Shown piece by piece: positions 45,034-54,160 of a stretch of 64,000 nucleotides of DNA (its first letter is position 1; each line of letters opens with the position of its first letter). Under the pieces are notes generated by a model. It worked only from the letters and a program-made list of their open reading frames with translations, did not search any database and was not told the origin of the DNA. A program made the translations under genes and the position numbers. The stretch comes from Reichenbachiella versicolor. Lineage in GTDB: Bacteria; Bacteroidota; Bacteroidia; Cytophagales; Cyclobacteriaceae. The stretch is taken from positions 62,001 through 126,000 of the forward strand of contig NZ_QFZQ01000002.1 in the NCBI RefSeq assembly GCF_003171675.1, given 5' to 3'.

Positions 45034-48000
45034 TTATTGTTTAATAACGCGAACCACCTTTACCTGATTTGAGCCAGTAAATCGCAAGAAATAAACTCCT
45101 GCGTTAACCGAAGTATGAATACTTATTTTTGATTTATCAACAATATCTGTAGTCTCTAAAATAGCCCCATTGACATCCAATAACTGTACTTCTTTGAAGG
45201 CATGACTTGATGACAATGAAATATTCAAATCATTTTTGAAAGAATTAGGGAATACTTGAATTGTACTTTGAGAAGATTCAAAAACATCTGAATCAATTAA
45301 TCTTGAGGATGACGATGATTCAGTAGGTGATTCAGGAGTATTATTGTTCAATGCCGTAGTTCTTTTACTAGTTTGAAACAAGAACAATCTATCTATAATA
45401 TGATCAGGCGAACGACCAGCTACCTCTATAGAGTAATAGCCGGGAGTATCAAAATCTGCCCATATACTCATACCATTGGTACCGTGGTGCTCTCCAAAGC
45501 ATTCGTTAACGAAAGCATCCTTCTGAACCCATACTTTCATATACTCACCTGTACAATCTACTTTTGTAGATCCTGATTTACCATAGAACTCGCTACCGTT
45601 GATTTTCAACCATGAATCATTGCTTGAATCAAAGGTAGTGGAACTAAACCCGTACCCAGTTCTCCAGATAAACTGATAAGTACCTGGTGTATTGATCTTG
45701 ACGGCATAAGTGAGCTTTTCATTTTCATTAAGGGTATTCGGATTTCCACGCCATCCTCCATCGTACTGAATAAAACCAGTACCTAATGGGTTATTACCTC
45801 TTGAATTCTGAAATGACCATATTTTACCCGTCAAGTTTACTGACTCTGCCTCAATGACCAAATATCCGTCATTCTCCACGAATACGGGTGATCCATTACC
45901 TCCAACTTCTTCTTGAAATGAAATCCAGTTCAAATTGACAGCCCCAGTAACAAATTCTAATCTGATTTCATGAGAACCTGCAGGTATCGTCACACCTTTA
46001 ATAGTAACCGTCTGGAAGTTTCCCCAATCACCTGTATTTGGAACATTTACAGTAGCAATCTTATTACCATCTAAAAGTATGTCTATATCATTTCCAGCTG
46101 ATTGACTCGCCACTCGTGCTTTTAAGTCATAAATACCTGCAGTGGCGTCTACTGTATATTCTAACCATTCTCCAGACTGAGTCCACCCCACAGAAATTCC
46201 TCCATCACGCTGCTCAAGATCAACTCCTTCTGAAACTCTATAGGCACCACCCTGATTAGTTTGACCATTGTCATGATAAGCTACCCCTTCACCTCCAAGG
46301 TCAAAATTTTCAGACTCAATTACACCTGGAATTGAACTAGCTGAACCCAAGTATGGTGTCTGAGTTGGGTTATTACTTGAGGCAATAGATGTTCTTATAG
46401 TAAGAACTGGCTTTAAAAAAGAATTTGAGTTTTCGTCTGAAGCAAATGAAACATCTCCTCCTGAGATCTGAGAAACTACTAAGGTCAAAACTCCTCCTGT
46501 CTGTATAGCTGATTGATCCAAGACCCAACTATAAGTATTTCCTATACCATAACTGGTGTTCAATGCACCCAATTGTGTAATGCCATTAGGTGCATTAGAA
46601 GAAGAAAGATTTGTTTCTGTCCAATTGTTTGAATCGCCTTTTCCAACAATTATGGTACCGTTACCGGCATCATTACTAACCGATAGTTTTAATTCTGCAA
46701 TAGTAACTTCTCCAGTAAGGCCACTTAGATCGAATTTTAAGTAACTAACTCTTCTACCATTCTCAACACGCAAATCTCCAGTATTGTATCGTGTACCGTT
46801 TTGTAAATAAGCATCTTCAATTGAGTTCAGGTCAACCGTCACACCAGTTGCAGCGGTAACAGTAACGACACTACTGGCTGAGAATCCTCCATCGCTTGTT
46901 GTCACTGAAATAGTAGCCATCCCAGCAGATACACCTGTGACTACCCCTTGGGTATTTACCGTAGCAACTGATGTATTACTACTACTCCAAGTCACTGATT
47001 GTATAGACGCATTGGATGGTAATATTGAAGCGCTCAATTGCGAAGTCATATATTCTTCTATTTGTACAGAAGATGGAGTTAACGTTACACCTGTCACATC
47101 CACTTTTGGTCCTCCATTACCGCTATGTAAAAAATTAACATTCCGTATGAGAGCTACCCAATCATTGCCATTAGGCGCTGAACCAATAGACGTATTATTA
47201 CCTCCAGAAATATTGGTTGTACTTCCATCAACCAAGTTTCCTCCAGTACGTGGATTGTACCATTTTACGGTATATGAACCAGAAGCTAAATCTACTGTAG
47301 TAGATCCACCATTTCTTAAGTAGACAACATATACATCCCCTTCTTTATAAAATCCATAAGCATTATTTGCAGATACAATACCATCATCACATTTCATTTC
47401 CCAAAAAGGGATGTACAGATTGAAAAATCTAAGCGCATGAGCGGCATACTCCCAGCTGTCATTTCTAGTACGGAAATTTTCACAATCCAAATCATCACAA
47501 GGCAAGGAATATCCGAAATAATACTCTACTCCAGCTCCTCCTGCCATCAAATTCCCCCAAAGAGTTTGCTTTCGGATGTCATGCTTGTTAGGAGTACCCG
47601 TATGACTGTCTGGAGGCACTCCAGTATTAGCTCCTCCTTGTTCGTCATTAGCTACGACCCAAGCTTTACCAGCGTCAGCTGATTTTTTAACCCAGTCTTT
47701 GGTCACATTATGAACATGATTCCAATGCGTCTGTATTGAAACACCAGTAATTTCAGAGTTACTTCCTAACAATGGCGTGTATATCTTATTGTATGAGCTA
47801 GGAGCCGTATGCAAAACAATATGGTTATCATACGGATCTGTATCTCTAAAATACTGTGCCATTTGTATCCGTTGTTGATCATTTTGATCACCATTTTTAG
47901 GAAAGTCACCATTTTCCTCTCCCAAGTTCCAATTAAGAGCCAAATGATGACCAAACCTAGCAATCAATTCTCTGTAATACACTTTGCGCTCTCTACCAAC

Positions 48001-48924
48001 TGCCCCACCATCAAGAAGTGTTTCATTTTCAGTCTCCTGTGTCTTGAAGTGTAGATACATTCCCTTTCTTTGACCATGGTTAAAAACTATTTCCCATTGA
48101 TCAAGCTTCGAGCAATCAAATTGTAAAAAGTTATTTTTACTCACATAAGGGTAAACATTGCCATCATCTCCTTGAATATTCATAGTCAAAAAAGAAAAAA
48201 CATTCATACCTTTTGACGAGAGATAATTAATTGCTCCTATGATTCCATGCCCTTTTGATGCTTTCCATTCTGGATCTCCAGAATTCCAATCTCCTGTATG
48301 TAAAGACCAAGATTTTCTTCTACCTCCATTGTTAGATGTGTTATCAAAATCATCATACGCTAAGAAATTCTCTGGAGCATCTGAGCCGGCTTTAAGAAAC
48401 CATTCACCATTTTCAGAGAATTGCAAATGATGCTCATCCACATATTTCAACCTACCCTTTCCTCTCAAGTCCAAACCCGTTTTATCTGTATCAGTCACAA
48501 TAAATGATCCCGTAACGTTATCTTGACCATTGACAGCGGATCCGGCAGCTATGTTACTTTTAATGGCGACATCAGTACCACTTCTGAATCTAATTTTATA
48601 ATTCCATTGTCCTGTGGTAGGAGGCGTAAAGTGTATTCTCCATACGTCTCCTTGGGTAGCACCTGTTTCAGCAGCATTTCCATCTGCAGCAAAATACCCT
48701 GGTACCTCATAAGATATATTACCTTGAGTGAAAACTCCTGTTAATTTATAATCCAGAAAAGGATTAGGTATACCGGTTTCTGAAGCTTGCACACCTACAA
48801 TGTCCAAAGTGACTTTGTGCCACTTCTTCTTCTCTCCGTTGACAGAAATAGCTGCCCAAGAAGACAGATTACTAATAAGTATACTCATTAGCAAACAATA
48901 CAAAATTTTAAAATTGTTAATCAT
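45034..48924 (-). CDS. Secreted modular glycoside-hydrolase-like protein (DUF5060, Big_2, CBM-like modules, T9SS sorting domain)
   Basis: The protein has 1296 residues from the ATG at 48924, with a signal peptide (about 1-25). Modules in order: DUF5060-like beta domain (about 28-145); TIM-barrel-like catalytic part (about 160-510) with candidate acid/base Glu336 or Glu337 in NWNLGEENG and nucleophile Glu428 in VVANDEQGG; a small beta domain often called collagen-binding-like (about 520-595); Big_2 domain (about 610-690); a CBM96-like unit (about 700-845, SYLKFDLSGL); a CBM6-like unit (about 865-1005, GWTQSGEWLEYTV); a further carbohydrate-binding-like unit (about 1015-1185, YLVIEAESVNL); and a T9SS sorting domain (about 1220-1296, QVFPNSFKNDLNI). 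It probably attacks an algal or other complex polysaccharide. No SusCD pair or other CAZyme is adjacent. Confidence 0.85.
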   Translation of the reverse strand: MINNFKILYCLLMSILISNLSSWAAISVNGEKKKWHKVTLDIVGVQASETGIPNPFLDYKLTGVFTQGNISYEVPGYFAADGNAAETGATQGDVWRIHFTPPTTGQWNYKIRFRSGTDVAIKSNIAAGSAVNGQDNVTGSFIVTDTDKTGLDLRGKGRLKYVDEHHLQFSENGEWFLKAGSDAPENFLAYDDFDNTSNNGGRRKSWSLHTGDWNSGDPEWKASKGHGIIGAINYLSSKGMNVFSFLTMNIQGDDGNVYPYVSKNNFLQFDCSKLDQWEIVFNHGQRKGMYLHFKTQETENETLLDGGAVGRERKVYYRELIARFGHHLALNWNLGEENGDFPKNGDQNDQQRIQMAQYFRDTDPYDNHIVLHTAPSSYNKIYTPLLGSNSEITGVSIQTHWNHVHNVTKDWVKKSADAGKAWVVANDEQGGANTGVPPDSHTGTPNKHDIRKQTLWGNLMAGGAGVEYYFGYSLPCDDLDCENFRTRNDSWEYAAHALRFFNLYIPFWEMKCDDGIVSANNAYGFYKEGDVYVVYLRNGGSTTVDLASGSYTVKWYNPRTGGNLVDGSTTNISGGNNTSIGSAPNGNDWVALIRNVNFLHSGNGGPKVDVTGVTLTPSSVQIEEYMTSQLSASILPSNASIQSVTWSSSNTSVATVNTQGVVTGVSAGMATISVTTSDGGFSASSVVTVTAATGVTVDLNSIEDAYLQNGTRYNTGDLRVENGRRVSYLKFDLSGLTGEVTIAELKLSVSNDAGNGTIIVGKGDSNNWTETNLSSSNAPNGITQLGALNTSYGIGNTYSWVLDQSAIQTGGVLTLVVSQISGGDVSFASDENSNSFLKPVLTIRTSIASSNNPTQTPYLGSASSIPGVIESENFDLGGEGVAYHDNGQTNQGGAYRVSEGVDLEQRDGGISVGWTQSGEWLEYTVDATAGIYDLKARVASQSAGNDIDILLDGNKIATVNVPNTGDWGNFQTVTIKGVTIPAGSHEIRLEFVTGAVNLNWISFQEEVGGNGSPVFVENDGYLVIEAESVNLTGKIWSFQNSRGNNPLGTGFIQYDGGWRGNPNTLNENEKLTYAVKINTPGTYQFIWRTGYGFSSTTFDSSNDSWLKINGSEFYGKSGSTKVDCTGEYMKVWVQKDAFVNECFGEHHGTNGMSIWADFDTPGYYSIEVAGRSPDHIIDRLFLFQTSKRTTALNNNTPESPTESSSSSRLIDSDVFESSQSTIQVFPNSFKNDLNISLSSSHAFKEVQLLDVNGAILETTDIVDKSKISIHTSVNAGVYFLRFTGSNQVKVVRVIKQ

Positions 48925-48998
48925 AATAAAAATATTTAAGTTAAAAAATTGGTTATCCGAGCACATCAAGAGCCTTTATTTCCATTAATTCACTCATT

Positions 48999-49022
48999 TA
49001 TATCTTGCTAGCATTAGATATA
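48999..49022. promoter_or_regulatory. Possible operator upstream of the DUF5060 gene
   Basis: TATATCT and AGATATA frame a central TGCTAGCA palindrome, about 75-98 bases before the DUF5060 start. A symmetric site in this position could bind a regulator, but no regulator gene is adjacent. Confidence 0.3.
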
Positions 49023-49698
49023 ACATTGCAATTCCATTTTCTTAAAAATTTGATATCTGCACTATTGGAATTACAATGACGGTTTGTTCTCAATTAAAAC
49101 AAGGGTTATTAATTACTCCTTTCCTAAGGTCATTTTCTTACTGACTTCTGTAATAACTAAATACGGAAGTAAATCACGTACAGAGACATTGTACTTGCTT
49201 CTTTAAGTACTTTTAAAACCAAAAGAATACTATTCATACAAGGAATCAATTGTAATCATCTAAGAATAGAATTGTTCATACGAATTGCATTATAATATGC
49301 ATTCCTATTCATAAATATGGTATAGAGTAGGTAAGCTTGCCCTTAAAGCTTTTCACCTAATTATTACCCATATCGAAAAAGCGAAAGTCTATATTTACAA
49401 TAAAAATTGTACGGAGTCTGAGTGGTGACTATTTTTTTGAATAAATAGCAAAATAATTTCTTCTTATACATAGCGGTTGATTGGTTGGTAAATACATCAA
49501 TAATATAAGTCTATAATAATTTAAACATTTTTTTAGCCTAATACTAACATAAAGGGGAGGGAATTTTTGGTCGAAAATGAAGCTCCCCAATCCAAAGGTT
49601 CGGGATATTTTAAGATTTTATTTCTACTCGACTCAAGGGGTCGGGAAATTAAGCCCAAAGGGTTATCGCCCTGCGATTAAAAACTAAGATCATAGAAA

Positions 49699-49740
49699 CT
49701 TAATTTGGCTTATGCCGAATTTCACGCCTTGTTTGATTAG
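49699..49740 (+). pseudogene. Remnant of the C-terminus of an M48-type protease paralogue
   Basis: The stretch encodes YAEFHALFD and a TAG stop. It aligns without gaps to the last 39 bases of the M48 protease gene (44641-44679, YAEFQALFD), with 32 of 39 bases identical by my count. The differences sit largely at codon positions that change residues conservatively. Nothing upstream of it resembles the rest of that gene. Confidence 0.6.
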
Positions 49741-49843
49741 AAGTTCGAGTAATAAGGAATTTAAAACAAATTCCCCTTTTAAAACAAATTCCCCTATCCT
49801 AACGGTTCACTTTATTTTACATCAATTAAGGAAATATTATTCA

Positions 49844-49880
49844 AAAAAGGGGTGTGATGAAATTCATCACACCCCTTTTT
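49844..49880 (-). terminator. Strong terminator of fabD
   Basis: An 18-bp arm beginning AAAAAGGGGTGTGATGAA pairs with its exact complement after one central base. It ends in five T on the plus side and, read on the minus strand, in five or six U. It lies 22 bases after the fabD stop. Confidence 0.85.
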
Positions 49881-49901
49881 CATATCGAATAGTTACTATT
49901 A

Positions 49902-50771
49902 CTAGATAGCACTTACTTCAGCCTCTCTGTGAATTTTCTTCACTAAACCTTGAAGCACTTTGCCTGGGCCACACTCTATGAATGAAACGGCTCCATCAGC
50001 TACCATAGCTTGCACTGACTGAGTCCATCTTACTGGAGCAGTCAACTGCGAAACTAAATTGGCTTTAATTTCAGCTACATCACTATGAGGCTTAGCATCA
50101 AAATTTTGATAAACTGGACATATTGGGTTTGAGAAAGTAGTTGCTTCTATAGCAGCTGCCAATTCCTCTCTAGCAGGTTCCATCAATGGTGAGTGGAATG
50201 CTCCACCAACAGGAAGAGGTAAAGCTCTTTTTGCTCCTGCTTCTTTGAATTTTTCACAAGCTACCTCGATACCGTCCTTAGCACCAGAAATCACCAATTG
50301 ACCTGGACAGTTGTAGTTAGCAGGAATTACACCTTCTATACTTTCACAGATCTCCTCCACTTTAGCATCTTCTAAACCAAGAATAGCAGCCATACCACCT
50401 GGGTTTAGCTCACATGCTTTCTGCATTGCTGTTGCTCTTTGTGATACTAATTTCAATGCATCTTCAAAAATCAAAGTACCATTGGCAACTAAAGCAGAAA
50501 ACTCCCCTAGAGAGTGTCCTGCTACCATATCAGGCTTGAAGTTTTCGCTTACCAAAGCAGACACTGCTGAATGAATGAAGACTGCAGGTTGAGTCACTTT
50601 TGTCTCTTTCAACTCATCAGCCGAACCTTCGAACATGATCTTTGTAATATCAAACCCTAAGATATCATTAGCACTATCAAATAGTTCTTTAGCTTTAGCT
50701 GAATTATCATATAAGTCTTTCCCCATGCCCGTAAACTGAGCTCCTTGACCTGGGAATACGTATGCTGTCAT
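49902..50771 (-). CDS. fabD: Malonyl-CoA:ACP transacylase
   Basis: The 289-residue enzyme loads malonyl units onto acyl carrier protein for fatty-acid synthesis. It has YVFPGQGAQFTGMG at residues 4-17, the nucleophile Ser87 in VAGHSLGEFSA, a conserved Arg in SQRATAMQKA, a catalytic His in GGAFHSPLMEPA and QLTAPVRWTQSV near the C-terminus. I chose the ATG at 50771 (MTAYVFPGQG); a longer frame from 50831 adds 20 residues that do not fit the family. It is monocistronic, followed by a strong terminator. Confidence 0.97.
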   Translation of the reverse strand: MTAYVFPGQGAQFTGMGKDLYDNSAKAKELFDSANDILGFDITKIMFEGSADELKETKVTQPAVFIHSAVSALVSENFKPDMVAGHSLGEFSALVANGTLIFEDALKLVSQRATAMQKACELNPGGMAAILGLEDAKVEEICESIEGVIPANYNCPGQLVISGAKDGIEVACEKFKEAGAKRALPLPVGGAFHSPLMEPAREELAAAIEATTFSNPICPVYQNFDAKPHSDVAEIKANLVSQLTAPVRWTQSVQAMVADGAVSFIECGPGKVLQGLVKKIHREAEVSAI

Positions 50772-50892
50772 AGTCGTAAATGTGAATGTTATCGTTGATA
50801 GCTGGCAATCAATCCATCTGTCAACACTCAATTAATTTGTGCGCAAACTTACAGCAAATGAGCTATTCTAAAAACCTGAGTTAATATTTCAC

Positions 50893-51750
50893 CTATTTGG
50901 CACAACAACCCTGACCACTGTTTTTGAATTCTTTGATAGTCATGCCATAAGCACTCTTGAATGATTTAGATAAATGACTGCTATCTGTAAAATTGAGCTG
51001 ATATGCTATTTCTTTGAGTGTAAGATCTGTGTGCAATACTTTCGTCTCCACTAATTTAAGTTTCGATTTCATTATATACTCTCCCAAACTCATATCGGCT
51101 TGTTTCTTGAAATACTCTGAAAAGTAAGTTGGTGAAATCCCAAACTTATCAGACAAATACGGAACCCTCAATTTATCTGTATCACTAATATTAGTATTGA
51201 TAAACCTGAGTATCTCTCCGAATCGACTATCAGACTCATTAGCCTGTTCTACATATTGATGTTCTATGCTCCTAGCTAATATATTTAATATAGAGACCAT
51301 GCCTCCTGTGATGATCGACTTTGAATAAGTATCTCCTACCAAATATTCTTGATGAATAGATTTGATAGTCTGAATGATAAAATCGCGCTCTCTCTCAGTT
51401 CCAATAATATCTCCTGGCACTTTATTGTAATTGGCTAATATGTAAGCCATTCTATCAAACCATTGCTTATAATCTGCCTCGTCCTGATTATTCAAAAAGT
51501 AATGATCTGTGAATCGAATAAAATAAAACCTAGACTTCTCTCTAATATTAAACCAGTGACAATCTAGTGGAGGCAATAAAAAGATGTTCCCCGACCGATA
51601 CTCAAATTGATGGTAATTTATACACTGAAAACCGACTCCTTGATCAACATAAACTATTTCAAAGAAATTATTCTTCTTGGGACGTTTTTGCCATTGATCA
51701 AAATCTTCTACATGAATCTCAAAAATATGTTGTGCATCCTCTACGATCAT
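50893..51750 (-). CDS. AraC-family transcriptional regulator
   Basis: From the ATG at 51750 the regulator has 285 residues. The N-terminal half is a cupin-like sensing domain ([32 protein letters not shown]). The C-terminal 100 residues are the double helix-turn-helix: [19 protein letters not shown] and [22 protein letters not shown] with GMTIKEFK. It is divergent from the nitroreductase gene, with 182 bases between the starts, so it probably controls that gene. The inducer is unknown; nitro- or quinone-type compounds would fit its neighbour. Confidence 0.92.
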   Translation of the reverse strand: MIVEDAQHIFEIHVEDFDQWQKRPKKNNFFEIVYVDQGVGFQCINYHQFEYRSGNIFLLPPLDCHWFNIREKSRFYFIRFTDHYFLNNQDEADYKQWFDRMAYILANYNKVPGDIIGTERERDFIIQTIKSIHQEYLVGDTYSKSIITGGMVSILNILARSIEHQYVEQANESDSRFGEILRFINTNISDTDKLRVPYLSDKFGISPTYFSEYFKKQADMSLGEYIMKSKLKLVETKVLHTDLTLKEIAYQLNFTDSSHLSKSFKSAYGMTIKEFKNSGQGCCAK

Positions 51751-51932
51751 AATAGTATGATTATTGGTTCTTCGGTGCAAAGAATAGTGATTAAGCGTTA
51801 AAAAACGAATATCAAATTTTTAATTAGATCTCAATTCCAACCATTATACTATTCTTTCCAGTTTTCATACATTAACCCCTACGGTTCAATAGATGATTTT
51901 TGCCCTGTAATCTTAAAAACAAATAACAAACA

Positions 51933-52589
51933 ATGGATATAGTAGAAATTCTAAATAGAAGATATTCGACAAAGGAATTTGACCCAAATAAAAAGATATC
52001 TCAAGAAGATTTTAATCAAATCAAGTCACTACTACGTCTTAGCCCGTCAAGCACCAACATCCAACCATGGCATTTTATCATAGCAGATTCTGATGCTGGT
52101 AAAGAACGTATCACAAAAGGTACACAAGGCTTTTATCAGTTCAATAGTGAAAAAATTTTAAACGCATCTCATGTGATAGTTTTCTGCTCAAGAACAAGCG
52201 CTGATGATGATTACATGCAACATTTGCTTGATAAAGAAGATAAAGATGGTAGATACCCGAATGAAGAGGTTAAACAGATGGTTTACGGTGCAAGAAACAT
52301 TTTCGCAGATATGCATCGATATGATTTCAAGGATCTACAACATTGGATGGAAAAACAAGTGTATCTGAACATTGGCAATCTTCTACTAGGAGTGGCTACA
52401 CTTGGAATCGATGCTTTACCAATGGAGGGAGTAGACTTAAAAGCGTTAGATGAAGAATTTGAACTTCGTCAAAAAGGGTTTACTGCTGTTGCTGTTGTCG
52501 CCTTGGGTTATCAAGGTGAAAATGACTTTAATGCTAAGACGCCAAAGTCTAGGCTGTCAGAAGAAGAGATAATTACTGTATTAGACTAA
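51933..52589 (+). CDS. NAD(P)H-dependent flavin nitroreductase (NfsB-like)
   Basis: The 218-residue FMN enzyme of the nitroreductase fold reduces nitro compounds or quinones by two-electron steps. It opens MDIVEILNRRYSTKEFDP and has the FMN-contact LRLSPSSTNIQPWHFI. The dimer helix with EKQVYLNIGNLLLGVATLGIDALPMEG and the terminal VVALGYQGENDFN are as in NfsB (217 residues). It is transcribed divergently from an AraC regulator and ends in a clear hairpin terminator. Confidence 0.93.
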   Translation: MDIVEILNRRYSTKEFDPNKKISQEDFNQIKSLLRLSPSSTNIQPWHFIIADSDAGKERITKGTQGFYQFNSEKILNASHVIVFCSRTSADDDYMQHLLDKEDKDGRYPNEEVKQMVYGARNIFADMHRYDFKDLQHWMEKQVYLNIGNLLLGVATLGIDALPMEGVDLKALDEEFELRQKGFTAVAVVALGYQGENDFNAKTPKSRLSEEEIITVLD

Positions 52590-52688
52590 TAGAAAACATC
52601 ATCAACCCAAGATTTGGGAGATAAACTTAAAAGGTGATTCCTACTTCAAAGATGTTAGTTCCACTAACAATTGATAATTGTTCAAATA

Positions 52689-52716
52689 GACTCCGGTGCA
52701 TGCTGGAGTCTTTTTT
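52689..52716. terminator. Terminator after the nitroreductase gene
   Basis: A GACTCC/GGAGTC stem, with further partial pairing inside (GGTGCATGCT), is followed by six T residues. It lies 99 bases after the nitroreductase stop and touches the end of the convergent kinase gene, so it could serve both. Confidence 0.8.
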
Positions 52717-54016
52717 ATGCTTTGGGAAAAATAACCTCAAATACAGCCCCTCCCTCTTTACTATTTCTAATATTTAAAGTTCCGATATTTTTGTGAATCA
52801 ATTCTTGACAGAAACTCAACCCTACTCCTGAGCCTTTCTCACCTTCTGTTCCTGCACTAGATTCCATCAACTTACGGTCTAAAATCGAAACTACTTTATC
52901 TTCATCTATTCCAGAGCCTGTGTCTTTGACTGATACTTTTACACTAGAACTATTTGAAGCCACGTTTAATTCTATCTGACCTCCTTTAGGAGTGAATTTA
53001 ATAGCATTATGTAATACGTTTCGAATGATAATAATAAAGTGATTTTTATCAACGTATGCCTTCAACTCTTTTTCGCTAATGTGAATGACTTCAACTTCTT
53101 TTGAATGAATTAAATCCTGAAATAGAATCATAATCTGATCAATTTCTCGATCCACTGACACTTTTTCCTTATTGATACTAGTTTTGCCCAATTGTGACTG
53201 AGCCCAACCAAGGAGGTTATTCATTGTCTCTTGAACAACACTAATTCTAGTCCTGATGGTTTTAATGTATTCGAAATAGGTCTCCTTATCAAAGGACTTC
53301 ATTATATCCGGATCCAATAAACTAGAAACCAGTGTAATCGGAGATCTTAGATCATGAGCTACAATTGAAAACATCCTAGCCTTTGATTTATTAGATTCGG
53401 TCAAAGCATACTCCTTCTCTTTCAATTGTTTATTGAGAAGCTCTGAATTTTCTAATGCATTCATTAACTGCGTTTTGAAATGAATGATAAAATAGAATAT
53501 TCCAAAATACATGATTACCAAAATAGCTATCAACTTATAGTAATCATCCAATTCAACTTCAATACCACTGTTTATACGTAGATAATTGAGAAAAGCTAAG
53601 GTGAAAAAATTGAGTACAAATGAAATGTTTAACCCTATGCCATTTAATAGTATTATGATAGCAACAGAACCTGGTATTAGAAAGTTTTCAATTTCATTGG
53701 CTCGCCCTTGTGAAATTGCGTGTATCGCACCTATAACTACTCCCAAATGGTAACCAAATAGGAAAAGGTATACTGCCAAATCATATCTCTCATTGTGATT
53801 AAGAAATAAAACAGGTAATAATATTAAAATCAACACACCAAGATCGATAATGATACCTTGATAGTTGCCAATAATAGTATTCATTACTATCAAACCAACA
53901 TCAAGGAATACACTCAATACTACTAGCCTGTTGACGATTTGCAACTTGCAAAGCTCATAGGTGGTCAGTGACTCCTTTATCCCTAGGGAATAGAGTCTAT
54001 TTATCACATAAATCAT
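52715..54016 (-). CDS. Membrane sensor histidine kinase
   Basis: The 433-residue kinase has a multi-helix membrane sensor (about six helices between residues 30 and 180) with no extracytoplasmic domain of any size. A short coiled coil follows (185-212). The HisKA domain has phospho-acceptor His221 in FSIVAHDLRSPITL, then an HATPase domain (about 315-433; Asn in NVLHNAIKFTP, DTGSGI, GSGVGLSFCQEL). The membrane-embedded sensor resembles the 7TM-type kinases of this phylum. No response regulator gene is adjacent, so it is an orphan kinase. Confidence 0.92.
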   Translation of the reverse strand: MIYVINRLYSLGIKESLTTYELCKLQIVNRLVVLSVFLDVGLIVMNTIIGNYQGIIIDLGVLILILLPVLFLNHNERYDLAVYLFLFGYHLGVVIGAIHAISQGRANEIENFLIPGSVAIIILLNGIGLNISFVLNFFTLAFLNYLRINSGIEVELDDYYKLIAILVIMYFGIFYFIIHFKTQLMNALENSELLNKQLKEKEYALTESNKSKARMFSIVAHDLRSPITLVSSLLDPDIMKSFDKETYFEYIKTIRTRISVVQETMNNLLGWAQSQLGKTSINKEKVSVDREIDQIMILFQDLIHSKEVEVIHISEKELKAYVDKNHFIIIIRNVLHNAIKFTPKGGQIELNVASNSSSVKVSVKDTGSGIDEDKVVSILDRKLMESSAGTEGEKGSGVGLSFCQELIHKNIGTLNIRNSKEGGAVFEVIFPKA

Positions 54017-54160
54017 CTAATCGATTGAATTTCTAAAAATCAGTAATTACATAGAACCGACGGGGAGATTCTATAGAAATTAGCCAAAATTCATCAATAA
54101 TAAACCATTGAACGCAAGTTATTTAGGCAAACCAAGCTTTAAAATTCAATCTTGGTCAAA

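Larger units (their letters stand above)
48925..49901. repeat. Long intergenic region with dispersed repeat copy 2, tandem 18-mers and a gene remnant
   Basis: This gap of almost 1 kb has no intact gene. It holds the leader of the DUF5060 gene (to about 49560), with several ATTCATA-type motifs at about 49230-49320. It also holds the second full copy of the 107-bp dispersed element (49576-49682), the M48-protease C-terminal remnant (49699-49740), a direct repeat of TTAAAACAAATTCCCCT (49761-49777 and 49779-49795, 18-bp period) and the fabD terminator (49844-49880). Confidence 0.75.

Noticed and set aside
47766-48054. Small frames on both strands inside the DUF5060 gene
   Set aside because: They are shadows of a long gene with clear domain content.
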